Part shown: piece after piece, positions 35,102 to 43,603 of the stretch
Layout: every line of letters starts with the position of its first letter
Numbering within the stretch: position 1 is the first letter of the stretch
DNA from: JAICXG01 sp963801255
Lineage (GTDB): Bacteria; Verrucomicrobiota; Verrucomicrobiia; Chthoniobacterales; UBA10450
Assembly (NCBI GenBank): GCA_963801255.1
Contig: CAWDEC010000008.1
Span: 310,001-374,000, forward strand
Direction: 5' to 3'
DNA: 64,000 nt
The notes under the pieces: generated by a model
The model's database searches: none
What the model saw: the letters and a program-made list of their open reading frames with translations, nothing else
Told to the model about the DNA's origin: nothing
Translations under genes and position numbers: made by a program

Positions 35102-36847
35102 CTACGGTAAGAGGGTGGCGGCAAGAACCACGACCTTTGAGTTGTTAGGCAAGTTAATGCTCTGCACCGTCTTTGCTGAATCCAAGGCAAACCGGTAGTT
35201 ATAAAGGTTGAAGGTACGGTTGTCCTTGGTGCCATTGCTCGAGTTACGATAGGCCATGGCGACGGCTTCTGCTTCGCCCGGGTATCGTTGTGGCGTGAAC
35301 CAGTCGCTCAGATTTTGCACAAATGGTGTGCTGGTTCCGTCAGTGTAATGAAGAATGAACGTTTGCGAAGTCTGGTTGCCCTGTATGCCGGTTCCCATCA
35401 GCATCAGGGCCGAGTATTGCCCTTGCGGCAGAGTGACTGACTGGCCAGTGCAACCGATCGCGTCGAGCTGATTGGCTGGTCCGAAGGTAAAAAGGGTATT
35501 GCTCAAGACGCGCGTCGGCGAGAGGAGATTCGCTGAGTAGGAGTAGCCCGCTCCGTCCAGGCCGCCCGTCGTGTAGGTCGAGCCGTCGGTGTAGATTCCG
35601 TTAAGATTAAATTGGGACGATAGGTCTACCTGACTGCCATTACCGGCCGTCCCGACGGCCGCGCTCACGGCAAGGGTAAAGGGAAAAGTTTGAGTTATGT
35701 CGCCGGAGGTTCCAGTAACCGTTATGGTCGTGAAACCAGTTGTCGCCGAGGGAGTGGCTTTGAGCTGGATCTTGCGTCTGCCCGCCTGGCCTTGAATTGA
35801 TGCCTTCACACCTTTTGGCAGTCGCGACAGACTTAGATCGACCATTCCGTTAAATCCACCAAAAGGCGTGATGGTGATTGTGGCGCTGGCGGTCGAATTC
35901 TGATTGAGGAAAACATTGCTCGGGCCGGACAGGGTAAAACCAGTCGTGGCGACGGCGTTGTTAATCGCAGCGGCATACTGCGCCGCCAACCCATTGCCGA
36001 CAAAGTCGTCGTAGAGCCACATAAAGCCACCGTTGATCCCGCATTGCGTGACCCACCCACTCATGATGCTTTGCACCTGACTTGGGGTGTCGTTCAAGTC
36101 CCACAGACCTGGCCAGACGGGCACGTCGCCGAAATCCCAGCCAACGCATGGATTATTGCCGCTGCCACCCGCGTAAGCCTGAAGGTGAACACCATCGACC
36201 GTGCCGGGAAGTCGAGAGTTAATCTGGGTGACGACATTCTCCCAATAGGAATTGTTATCAAAGGGGTCTGGATTCACCTTATAGCCCAAGTGGCCTAGCA
36301 TGACTCCGAAGGCTACCGTGGTCGCAGTGTCAAAGCTGTTTTCGTCGTCGAAATCAATCGCGTCCAGAGATGGAATGGCGGCTTTAAGAGCGGCAAAGTC
36401 TTTGTAAAGGATACTGTCCGGTCCAGTGCCTTGTGCGTTCACGAGGGCTTTGACGTCCTGCCAGTCTCCGAAGTTGGACGAACCAATGCTAAAGGTGATT
36501 CGCTGCACGGTGCCTTGCTTCAGGAGCGCCATGTTTGCCGCAAAATCGGGATGGGTCTGGTCGCCGATGTAAGCACCGTTTGAAGTGAGGGGAAACTCGC
36601 CGTTAAGATTTAGATCACCGTTGCTCTTCACCTCAACACTCCAGACAATGACTTCTGTGAAACCTGAGTTTTCGAGCTCGGCGATATTGTTCGCCGCGTT
36701 AATGTATAGCGGCCCGCCGCCAAAGATCCCGGTGAACCCGGTCTGGGCGGATGCCGCAGTACTGAATAGGGCAACCGATGCGAATGAAAGAAACTGGATC
36801 AGGTAACGAATGACAAATGAGCGTTGAGAGAAGATTGTGGATTGCAT
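35102..36847 (-). CDS. Secreted GH18-like protein with C-terminal beta-sandwich domains
   Basis: 581 residues. Signal peptide (about 14-35, ...TAASAQ). Residues about 40-300 form a TIM-barrel-like domain. It reads EVIVWSVEVKSNGDLNLNGEFPL, RITFSIGSSNFGDWQDVK, PSLDAIDFDDENSFD (the DxxDxDxE catalytic motif of GH18, with the acid Glu), GVHLQAYAGGSGNNPC, and GGFMWLYDD. Residues about 305-400 are an Ig-like 'SNVFLNQNSTASATITITPFGGFNG' module common in secreted GHs. The rest is a beta-sandwich (DLSSQFNLNGIYTDGSTYTTGGLDGAGYSYSANLL). It likely acts on chitin-like or other amino-sugar polymers; substrate unproved. Convergent with the desaturase. Confidence 0.75.
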   Translation of the reverse strand: MQSTIFSQRSFVIRYLIQFLSFASVALFSTAASAQTGFTGIFGGGPLYINAANNIAELENSGFTEVIVWSVEVKSNGDLNLNGEFPLTSNGAYIGDQTHPDFAANMALLKQGTVQRITFSIGSSNFGDWQDVKALVNAQGTGPDSILYKDFAALKAAIPSLDAIDFDDENSFDTATTVAFGVMLGHLGYKVNPDPFDNNSYWENVVTQINSRLPGTVDGVHLQAYAGGSGNNPCVGWDFGDVPVWPGLWDLNDTPSQVQSIMSGWVTQCGINGGFMWLYDDFVGNGLAAQYAAAINNAVATTGFTLSGPSNVFLNQNSTASATITITPFGGFNGMVDLSLSRLPKGVKASIQGQAGRRKIQLKATPSATTGFTTITVTGTSGDITQTFPFTLAVSAAVGTAGNGSQVDLSSQFNLNGIYTDGSTYTTGGLDGAGYSYSANLLSPTRVLSNTLFTFGPANQLDAIGCTGQSVTLPQGQYSALMLMGTGIQGNQTSQTFILHYTDGTSTPFVQNLSDWFTPQRYPGEAEAVAMAYRNSSNGTKDNRTFNLYNYRFALDSAKTVQSINLPNNSKVVVLAATLLP

Positions 36848-37123
36848 TTTCGAGATTGAACTGAGGACCGTTGTATGAATTCTGGCGCCAAAGTCAATCG
36901 TGCTTTCGCCATGGCCCTGTAGCGATGTTTCCGGGATCGACGGGAACGAACGACGTTCCGGAAGTCATTCTGGCGGGCGGCTTTTGATGGCCTAACGAAT
37001 AAAGGAGTTGCGCAGCGGGCGGCCAATTTTGCCTTCCCTGCGGAGAATGCATTTCCTGATTGCGACCTTCGCAATTCAATTCCAGCTTGCATTCGGTGCG
37101 GTCACGCCCGCGCACTCGCAATT

Positions 37124-38227
37124 ATGGCACGCTCGAAAGGAAAGAATGTCGGCCTGATCGGACTCGGGATCATTGGTTCGCGGATCGCTGGCGCTTTGCG
37201 CAAGCGCGGACTCCAGGTCTTTGTCTGGAATCGAACGCCGAAACCGGAGCAAAACTTTGTCGGCTCACCCGCCGAGGTCGCGGAATTGTGCGACGTGATC
37301 CAGCTCTTCGTAGCGGACGGCGAAGCGCTGATCGAGATGACGAAACAGCTCGCACCGGCGCTTACCGCGCATCACATCATCACCGCGCATTGCACAGTTG
37401 GGCCGGAAAGCATGCGAGCGGCGGCCGAGATCGTGCAGCGGCGCGGAGCGCGGTTTCTGGAGGCGCCGTTTACCGGGAGTAAGGTCGCGGCCGAAAATGG
37501 CCAGCTTGTTTACTACGTGGCGGGCGACGACGCGGCGCTGAAGCAGGTGCGACCGATCCTCGAGTCGAGCAGCAAAGAGATCGTCGTCATCAGCGACAAG
37601 ATTGGCGACGCGAGCGTGATGAAAGTTGCGACCAACATGGTGACGGCGGCGACAGCACAGGTGGCGGCGGAAGCGCTGGCGCTCGTCCGCAACTCGGGAA
37701 TGCCCGCGGAGATTTTTAGCAGGGCGATGAAAAGCAACGCGACGAACTCAACAACCATCGAGATGAAAGTGCCCATGATGATGGCCGGCGATTTTGAGCC
37801 GCACTTTTCGGTCAAGCATATGCTCAAGGATGTGCGCATCGGAATGAAGCTGGCCGAGAGCTTCGGAATGGAATTGCCGGTGACCCAGGCCGCCGGCGAA
37901 ATGCTGCTCGATGAGGTGAAGAACGGCCGGGCCGAAGCCGATTATGCTTCGGTTGCGCAGAAATATTTTCCGGTCTCGAAGCCGTTCGTTAGGCAGGAAC
38001 CTCCCGCCAAGGCCGAACCGGCAAAGACTGGCGAGGAGCTAAAAAGTATCGGAGCAATTCCCTCGGAGATACCGCAACTGCCGCCGAAGACAGATGCGAA
38101 AATCGAGGACACGAGAAAAAGCGATGCCGGGGCAACGAAGGGCGAAGTGCCGGAGGGAGTAAATCTTTCCGGCGGATTTCGCGGCTGGTTCAGCCGCTTT
38201 CATTCTTCCTCTCGGCGCCAAGTCTGA
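37124..38227 (+). CDS. NAD(P)-dependent beta-hydroxyacid dehydrogenase (GLYR/3-HIBADH family)
   Basis: 367 residues. Rossmann motif GLIGLGIIGSRIA (about 10-22); NRTPKP after the second strand; TVGPESMRAAAEIVQRRGARFLEAPFTGSKVAAENGQLVYYVAGD (substrate-binding motif DAPVSGG-like region); and GDASVMKVATNMV with the catalytic Lys. The C-terminal helical domain continues to about residue 290. After that an unusual Pro/Lys/Glu-rich tail of about 75 residues is added, ending in an amphipathic GGFRGWFSRFHSSSRRQ. It reduces small semialdehydes or glyoxylate, with NADPH likely. Its stop overlaps the ygfZ start by one base, which suggests coupled translation. Confidence 0.85.
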   Translation: MARSKGKNVGLIGLGIIGSRIAGALRKRGLQVFVWNRTPKPEQNFVGSPAEVAELCDVIQLFVADGEALIEMTKQLAPALTAHHIITAHCTVGPESMRAAAEIVQRRGARFLEAPFTGSKVAAENGQLVYYVAGDDAALKQVRPILESSSKEIVVISDKIGDASVMKVATNMVTAATAQVAAEALALVRNSGMPAEIFSRAMKSNATNSTTIEMKVPMMMAGDFEPHFSVKHMLKDVRIGMKLAESFGMELPVTQAAGEMLLDEVKNGRAEADYASVAQKYFPVSKPFVRQEPPAKAEPAKTGEELKSIGAIPSEIPQLPPKTDAKIEDTRKSDAGATKGEVPEGVNLSGGFRGWFSRFHSSSRRQV

Positions 38228-39108
38228 TGCTCTTCGATCTTTCCGATCGAGTGAAGCTGCGTCTCACAGGCGCCGATCGCGTTCGTTTTCTCAACGGACA
38301 AGTGACCAAGGACGTGCGCAATGCGAACAGCAATCTCTCGATGCCGGCCTGTGTCGTAAACGCAAAAGGCCGGCTTGACGCCTTTGTCTTCATCAGCGCG
38401 AGCGACGACGCGCTTTATATGGACGGCGATGCGGATCTGCGCCCAAGTCTTCAGCCGCGACTGGAACGGTACCTGATTGCTGACGATGTGGAGATAGTCG
38501 ACGTGAGCGAGCAGGATGCGCTCTTTCACGTCACGAGCGAAACGGCACCGGCTTTCCCTAACGAATTGAAGTGGCGGCGAGCGAAGCGCTTCGGGACGAC
38601 AGGTTGGGATCTCGTCGCTTCCGCGAACGAAGGTGATTTGATTCGGCAAGAGCTTGCCGCACAGACTTCGCTTTGCGATCCGGTTTGCGCTGAGCAATTG
38701 CGCATCGAGCAGGGCATACCGCGCTGGGGCCGGGAGCTGACAAATGAAATCATTCCGGTCGAGGCGAATCTCGCCGAGGACGCGATCGACTATGCCAAGG
38801 GGTGTTATATCGGCCAGGAAGTGATCTCACGCATGAAGATGTCCGGGCAAACGAACAAGCGACTTTGCGGGCTTACTTCCTTGCAGGACGGGCTGCTTGC
38901 GGCTGGCGTGCGCCTAACGAGCATCGACAACGAAGAAAAAGAAATCGGCTGGATTACGAGCGCGGTGCGCAGCCATCGCTTAGGGAAAGAAATCGCGCTT
39001 GGCTACGTGAAGCGCGGCCACAACGAAATCGGAACCCGGCTCAAAGTGGCCGACGCTTCCTCCCAGTATTCCCAAACGGTTGAAATCGTCGCCCTGCCGT
39101 TTCGTTAA
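38227..39108 (+). CDS. ygfZ: YgfZ/GcvT-like folate-binding protein
   Basis: 293 residues. The N-terminus has the aminomethyltransferase-like fold (VKLRLTGADRVRFLNGQVTKDV, PACVVNAKGRLDAFVFI). The diagnostic KGCYIGQEVISRMKMSGQTNKRL (about 197-219) is the YgfZ signature with its conserved Cys. YgfZ acts with tetrahydrofolate in the assembly or repair of iron-sulfur enzymes. The length fits the short bacterial type. The start ATG overlaps the stop of the dehydrogenase gene by one base. Confidence 0.9.
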   Translation: MLFDLSDRVKLRLTGADRVRFLNGQVTKDVRNANSNLSMPACVVNAKGRLDAFVFISASDDALYMDGDADLRPSLQPRLERYLIADDVEIVDVSEQDALFHVTSETAPAFPNELKWRRAKRFGTTGWDLVASANEGDLIRQELAAQTSLCDPVCAEQLRIEQGIPRWGRELTNEIIPVEANLAEDAIDYAKGCYIGQEVISRMKMSGQTNKRLCGLTSLQDGLLAAGVRLTSIDNEEKEIGWITSAVRSHRLGKEIALGYVKRGHNEIGTRLKVADASSQYSQTVEIVALPFR

Positions 39109-39114
39109 GAGCAA

Positions 39115-39143
39115 TTGACCCTGTCGAAGTCGCTTCCTAGGTT
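39115..39143 (+). promoter_or_regulatory. Putative promoter of the ABC ATPase gene
   Basis: TTGACC (39115-39120), a 17-nt spacer and TAGGTT (39138-39143). The ATG at 39156 lies only 12 nt after the -10 element, so the message would have almost no leader. Confidence 0.4.
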
Positions 39144-39155
39144 GGCGCCTCATCC

Positions 39156-40289
39156 ATGGCCAGCGTTTCCCTGAAAAACATTTCCAAGACTTATCGCGGC
39201 GAGAAACGTGGCGAGGTCATGGTGATCAACGTCGATAGTTTCGACATCGCCGACGGCCAATTTGCCGTCCTTGTCGGTCCTCCTGGTTGCGGTAAATCAG
39301 CGATCCTGCGGATGATCGCCGGTTTGGAGGAAGTCTCTAAGGGCGAGATATACATCGGCGACAAGCACATGCACGGCGTGGCGCCAAAGGATCGCGATAT
39401 CGCGCTGGTCTTCCAGGACTACGCGCTCTACCCGCATATGACCGTTCTCGAGAATCTCGGCTTCGGCCTGAAGTTGCGGAAATTTTCCGGCACGGAGAGC
39501 AAACGGCGCGTGTCGGATGCGGCCAGCATTCTCGGGATCGATTCTTTGCTCAGCCGGAAACCGCGAGCGCTCGACAGCAGTCAGCGGCAACGCATCGCGC
39601 TCGGACGAGCGATCGTTAGGCAACCAAAGGTTTTTCTGCTGGATGATCCGCTTTCCAATCTCGAGTCGACTGCGCGAGGCGAGATGCGTAACGAGCTCAT
39701 GAAGCTGCACCAGCGTTTGCAGACAACAATGATCTACGCCACGCAAGATCCGACAGAGGCGATGATGATGGCTGATCGGGTCGTGGTCATGAAAGATGGA
39801 TCGGTGCAACAAACCGACACGCCGCTCGCGGTTTACGAGCAGCCGGCCAATTTGTTCGTGGCAGGATATTTCGGCAGTACCCCAATGAATCTTGTCGCGG
39901 GCAGGCTCAAACAAGACGGTGACAAGCTGCGCTTTGATGAAAGCGGAGGCGGCACGATTTCGATTGTCTTTCCGGCGAACGAGTGGCCGGGTGCCCACGA
40001 TTTTTCTAACAGGGATATCATTCTCGGCATTCGCCCGGAAAATCTGCGGGTCGCGAATTTGAGTCGCAAAGAAGCTCGTGCTGCGGGGAATGGCTTTCCA
40101 GCGATCGTCGACCTCGTCGAGCCGATCGGCGCAGAAACCCATATCTGGCTAAACACCGGCGCCCACACCTTGATCTGTCGCAGCCGGGAGCGCTTCGACC
40201 GAAGCGAAACCGGACGTCGGTTCCAGTTCGAGATGAATTTAGCGACGGCGCATCTCTTCCATCCCGAGACAACCAAGCGCTTGTTCTAG
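39156..40289 (+). CDS. Orphan ABC ATP-binding protein, MalK/UgpC type, with degenerate catalytic motifs
   Basis: 377 residues: ATPase domain (about 1-235) plus a C-terminal TOBE/MalK-like regulatory domain (about 240-377, with GIRPENLRVAN). Walker A is intact (GPPGCGKS, 41-48), and so is the Q-loop (VFQDYALYPHMTV, 86-98). The signature reads LDSSQ (139-143) instead of LSGGQ, Walker B is FLLDD (160-164) with the catalytic Glu replaced by Asp, and the switch His is Gln197 (ATQDPTEAMMMADR). These changes suggest weak or no ATP hydrolysis. No permease or binding protein is nearby. Sugar-transport-type ATPases of this class normally energise import, but this one may be a regulator or a borrowed subunit. 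Confidence 0.85.
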   Translation: MASVSLKNISKTYRGEKRGEVMVINVDSFDIADGQFAVLVGPPGCGKSAILRMIAGLEEVSKGEIYIGDKHMHGVAPKDRDIALVFQDYALYPHMTVLENLGFGLKLRKFSGTESKRRVSDAASILGIDSLLSRKPRALDSSQRQRIALGRAIVRQPKVFLLDDPLSNLESTARGEMRNELMKLHQRLQTTMIYATQDPTEAMMMADRVVVMKDGSVQQTDTPLAVYEQPANLFVAGYFGSTPMNLVAGRLKQDGDKLRFDESGGGTISIVFPANEWPGAHDFSNRDIILGIRPENLRVANLSRKEARAAGNGFPAIVDLVEPIGAETHIWLNTGAHTLICRSRERFDRSETGRRFQFEMNLATAHLFHPETTKRLF

Positions 40290-40327
40290 AAAAACTTACG
40301 CGGGCTTTTTTTGCCCTTAGAGATTAC

Positions 40328-40357
40328 TTGCGATTGGATGCGCGTTGCGCGTATAAA
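40328..40357 (+). promoter_or_regulatory. Putative promoter of the winged-helix regulator
   Basis: TTGCGA (40328-40333), an 18-nt spacer and TATAAA (40352-40357), 36 bp before the GTG start. The spacer holds an imperfect GCGCG-based repeat that could be an autoregulatory site. Confidence 0.4.
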
Positions 40358-40392
40358 GCGGATTCTCCCTCTCAGAGTAAAAGGAGACCATC

Positions 40393-41034
40393 GTGAACCA
40401 ACAACTACTCGCCGAAATCGGCCGCACACAACGCCTGGAAATTCTCAACACCCTTAAACGCACGCGAGGGTTATCGGTCAACCAGCTCGTCGCCAGAATG
40501 AAGATGAGCTACATGGGCATCAAACAGCACTGCATCACGCTCGAACGCGATGGCTATCTCGACACCTGGCGACGTCCGCAAAAAATGGGTCGGCCTGAGA
40601 TGGTCTATCGTCTAACTCGCCGCGCGCACGGTCTTTTTCAGGCGGACAGCAATGCCTTCACCCTCGATCTGTTGAAATCGATTGAGGAAATCCACGGTCC
40701 AAGCGCGCCGGAGAAATTGCTCTACAATTTGTTTGAGCGAAAGACGAACGCGATCAAGGAGAAGGTGAAGGGCGATACAGTTGAAGAGAGAGCAAAAGCA
40801 CTCGCTGCCATTCGCGATGAGGAAGGTCACATGTCGCAATTCGTCAACGAGCCGGGCGAAGGCGGTCCACAAATCTTGGAATGTCATTCTCCGATCATGA
40901 ATTTGATCGAGAAATACGAGATCATCGGACGGTTGGAACAGGAGATGTTTGAGAAAGTGCTTGGCACAGCAGTGCGTCGTGAAGAGACGCGCACTTCGGG
41001 ACTTTACGAGGCGGCTTTTTATTTCGCGCTGTGA
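40393..41034 (+). CDS. Winged-helix transcriptional regulator (ArsR/SufR-like)
   Basis: 213 residues from a GTG start with a strong AAGGAG ribosome site 6 nt upstream, which settles the start. An N-terminal winged helix (RTQRLEILNTLKRTRGLSVNQLVARMKMSYMGIKQHCITLERDGYLDTWR...GRPEMVYRLT, about 9-75) matches the DeoR/ArsR-like regulators that include SufR. The C-terminal half (LLKSIEEIHGPSAPEKLLYNLFERK, ILECHSPIMNLIEKYEIIGRLEQEMFEKVLG) aligns in layout with SufR. But it has only the Cys of ECHSP, not the several Cys that bind the SufR Fe-S cluster, so metal sensing is doubtful. It may regulate the neighbouring genes or itself. Confidence 0.8.
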   Translation: MNQQLLAEIGRTQRLEILNTLKRTRGLSVNQLVARMKMSYMGIKQHCITLERDGYLDTWRRPQKMGRPEMVYRLTRRAHGLFQADSNAFTLDLLKSIEEIHGPSAPEKLLYNLFERKTNAIKEKVKGDTVEERAKALAAIRDEEGHMSQFVNEPGEGGPQILECHSPIMNLIEKYEIIGRLEQEMFEKVLGTAVRREETRTSGLYEAAFYFAL

Positions 41035-41122
41035 TGCCATAGGCTAACGGCCTGCCTCCCAGACGAGACCTGACGTCGCAATTTCGTTCTTTCCCCGGTG
41101 ATAAATTTCGTTTGGTTAAACG

Positions 41123-43087
41123 ATGCCCGTACAATTCCCGGCTGCCGTCATCGAGAATCTTCAGCCGCTTATCGAAGGCGGGCGTTATCCCATCAAACGT
41201 GTCGTAGGCGAAGACGTTGCGGTCGAAGCGGACATATTTAAAGACGGCCATGACATTGTTGCCGCTTCGTTGAAGTGGCGGGTAGTTGGACAACCCAAGT
41301 GGCATGAGACCGCCATGCGTTTGGTCGAGAACGATCGCTGGCGCGGAGTTTTTTCCGTCTACGAAAACGCGACCTACGAATACACGATCGAAGCCTGGAC
41401 GGACGTCTTCGGTGGCTGGGTCCATGAATTCGCCGCGAAATTCGATGCCGGTTTGGCCAACCTAACGAGCGAAAAACTGGAAGGCGGCGGCCTTCTCACG
41501 GCCGCCGCGAAGCGCGCTCGCGGCACCGATGCCCGCCGCTTGCGAGAGTTGGCGGAAAAGATTCGAGAAAGCGACGACGCAGAGACGAATCGGATTGCGC
41601 ACCTCGGTGAGCTGGAAGTGCTCATGTCCACCTACGCCGAACGCTACGGCGCGACGCAATACACTCCTCCGCCGTGCGTAGTCGTCGATCGCGTCGCGGC
41701 GCGCACCGCGGCCTGGTATGAATTTTTTCCCCGTTCCGCTGAAGGCCGGCCCGATCGTGGTTCGACCTTTCGCGATTGTCTTGGTCGGGTGGACGACGCC
41801 AGGGCAATGGGCTTCGACGTGATTTATTTTCCGCCGATCCATCCGATTGGCCTAACGAATCGCAAAGGCCGTAACAACTCCGTCGTCTCTCAGCCGGACG
41901 AACCAGGCGTGCCTTACGCGATTGGGAATCGCGAGCTCGATTGCCCAAACGGCGGCGGCCACAAGGATGTCGAGCCCTCGTTAGGCACGCTGGAAGACTT
42001 TGCCTGGCTGGACAAGGAAATTCGAGAACGCGGGATGGAGATCGCGCTCGATTTCGCGATCAACTGCTCGCCCGATCATCCTTACGTTGCCGAGCATCCC
42101 GAATGGTTCTACAAGCGTCCGGACGGCACGATCAAATACGCCGAGAATCCGCCAAAGAAATACGAGGACATCTATCCGCTTAACTTTCACTGCCCCAACT
42201 GGCAGGAGTTATGGGATGAGATGTCGAGCATCATCCTGTTTTGGGCGGAACGTGGCGTGCGAATTTTCCGCGTCGATAATCCGCACACCAAACCGGTTGC
42301 CTTCTGGGAATATCTCATCGGGAAAGTGCGCGCGAAGTTTCCCGACACCATTTTTCTTTCCGAAGCTTTCACCCGTCCGAAAATGATGAAGGCCTTGGCC
42401 AAGGCGGGATTTAATCAGAGCTACACCTATTTCACCTGGCGCACACACAAGCAGGAGCTAACCGAGTATTTCACTGAGTTAACCCAAACGGAGATGCGCG
42501 AGTATTTTCGCGGCAACCTCTTCACCAACACGCCGGACATTCTTCCCTTCCATCTCCAAAGTGGCGGCCGAACCATGTTTCAGATTCGCGCCGTCCTCGC
42601 GGCGACGCTCTCCAGCGTTTACGGCATCTACAGCGGATTCGAGCTCTGCGAGAACGCTGCCCTTCCGGGACGCGAGGAATATCTCGACTCAGAGAAATAT
42701 CAGCTGAAAGAACGCGACTGGAATGGACCCGGTAACATCAAGCAACTCATTACCAGCTTGAACCGAATTCGGCGCGAGAATCGGGCACTGCATTTCTACG
42801 ACAACCTGCGGTTCCATCCGGTGGATAACGAACAATTGCTCTTTTACAGCAAGATGACCACGGCGCGGGACAGCATCGTGCTCATCGTGGTGAATCTCGA
42901 TCCACTCTATACGCAAAGCGGCTGGATCGAGGCACCGGTGGAATCTTTTGGCGAAATCGGCAGCGACAGTTACGAAGTGCACGACTTATTGACCGATCAG
43001 CGCTACATCTGGCACGGGAAACGCAACTACGTCGCCTTGCATCCCGGTGTTCAGCCCGCCCATATTTTTCGGGTACGCCGGCTGTAA
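41123..43087 (+). CDS. glgE: Alpha-1,4-glucan:maltose-1-phosphate maltosyltransferase (GlgE)
   Basis: 654 residues. The N-terminal beta domain (about 1-110) matches the GlgE N domain (VEADIFKDGHDIVAASLKWR). The GH13_3 barrel has AWYEFFPRSAEG, GFDVIYFPPIHPIGLTNRKGRNN, GSxxGGHKDVEPSLGTLEDF, EIALDFAINCSPDHPYVAEHPEWF, GVRIFRVDNPHTKP with the nucleophile Asp, and FLSEAFTRP with the acid/base Glu. It ends with a C-terminal beta domain. GlgE adds maltose from maltose-1-phosphate to alpha-1,4-glucan, a route from trehalose to glycogen or capsular glucan. No treS, mak or glgB is in the window, so those must lie elsewhere. Cytoplasmic, dimeric in known cases. Confidence 0.95.
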   Translation: MPVQFPAAVIENLQPLIEGGRYPIKRVVGEDVAVEADIFKDGHDIVAASLKWRVVGQPKWHETAMRLVENDRWRGVFSVYENATYEYTIEAWTDVFGGWVHEFAAKFDAGLANLTSEKLEGGGLLTAAAKRARGTDARRLRELAEKIRESDDAETNRIAHLGELEVLMSTYAERYGATQYTPPPCVVVDRVAARTAAWYEFFPRSAEGRPDRGSTFRDCLGRVDDARAMGFDVIYFPPIHPIGLTNRKGRNNSVVSQPDEPGVPYAIGNRELDCPNGGGHKDVEPSLGTLEDFAWLDKEIRERGMEIALDFAINCSPDHPYVAEHPEWFYKRPDGTIKYAENPPKKYEDIYPLNFHCPNWQELWDEMSSIILFWAERGVRIFRVDNPHTKPVAFWEYLIGKVRAKFPDTIFLSEAFTRPKMMKALAKAGFNQSYTYFTWRTHKQELTEYFTELTQTEMREYFRGNLFTNTPDILPFHLQSGGRTMFQIRAVLAATLSSVYGIYSGFELCENAALPGREEYLDSEKYQLKERDWNGPGNIKQLITSLNRIRRENRALHFYDNLRFHPVDNEQLLFYSKMTTARDSIVLIVVNLDPLYTQSGWIEAPVESFGEIGSDSYEVHDLLTDQRYIWHGKRNYVALHPGVQPAHIFRVRRL

Positions 43088-43156
43088 AGAGATAGCCTGC
43101 GTCTATGGCTTAAGGCCTGGGGCAAGTAATTAGCCTGCGACACGAGCGGAAGAGGG

Positions 43157-43603
43157 TTAACATTTCTCTTTCTGTTGCAGCCGAGCGACAATGCCTTCCT
43201 GGATGTGACTCATCCGTGCGCGGCTCGGGGCAGTTTGATCGTCGAATCCGTGCAGGTGAAGGAGCCCGTGGACGAGGTAGAGTCGCAGCTCATGGCCTAA
43301 CGATGTTCGGTAATGACGCGCCTGCCGCTGCGCGGTCTCGATGCTGATGAAGATCTCGCCGTGTTGAAAGGTGATGACGTCGGTCGGTCCGGCAATTTGC
43401 ATAAACTGGCGATGCAGCTCGGCGATTTTCCGATCGGAAACGAGAACGACATGAATCGCCCTTAGACTCGTTAGGCCAACGCCTTCTTCCGCCGCGCATG
43501 CGGACAGCGCGCGGCGGGCGAAAACTTCAAAGCTCGCGAGATCAAAGACGATTCGGCGCTGGCGATTAAGAATCGAAATCTGTGGGAGCGAGACCGGCTT
43601 CAT
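43157..43603 (-). CDS. ybeY: Endoribonuclease YbeY (rRNA maturation)
   Basis: 148 residues with the YbeY/UPF0054 signature HGLLHLHGFDD near residue 115; the HxxxHxxGxxH-like pattern has Asp in the last position. The preceding SDRKIAELHRQFMQIAGPTDVITFQHGEIFISIETA contains the TDVLSFP-like strand, here TDVITFQ. YbeY is a zinc endoRNase acting in 16S rRNA 3'-end maturation and ribosome quality control. The ATG overlaps the stop of the upstream PanE-like gene by 4 bases, so the two are coupled. The YbeY metal site normally has three His, and the last appears changed to Asp here. I treat that as a small deviation. Confidence 0.88.
   Translation of the reverse strand: MKPVSLPQISILNRQRRIVFDLASFEVFARRALSACAAEEGVGLTSLRAIHVVLVSDRKIAELHRQFMQIAGPTDVITFQHGEIFISIETAQRQARHYRTSLGHELRLYLVHGLLHLHGFDDQTAPSRARMSHIQEGIVARLQQKEKC

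Noticed and set aside
40300..40320. GGGC-T7-GCCC sequence after the ABC ATPase gene as an intrinsic terminator
   Set aside because: The stem is only 4 bp and the T-run is in the loop rather than after the stem.
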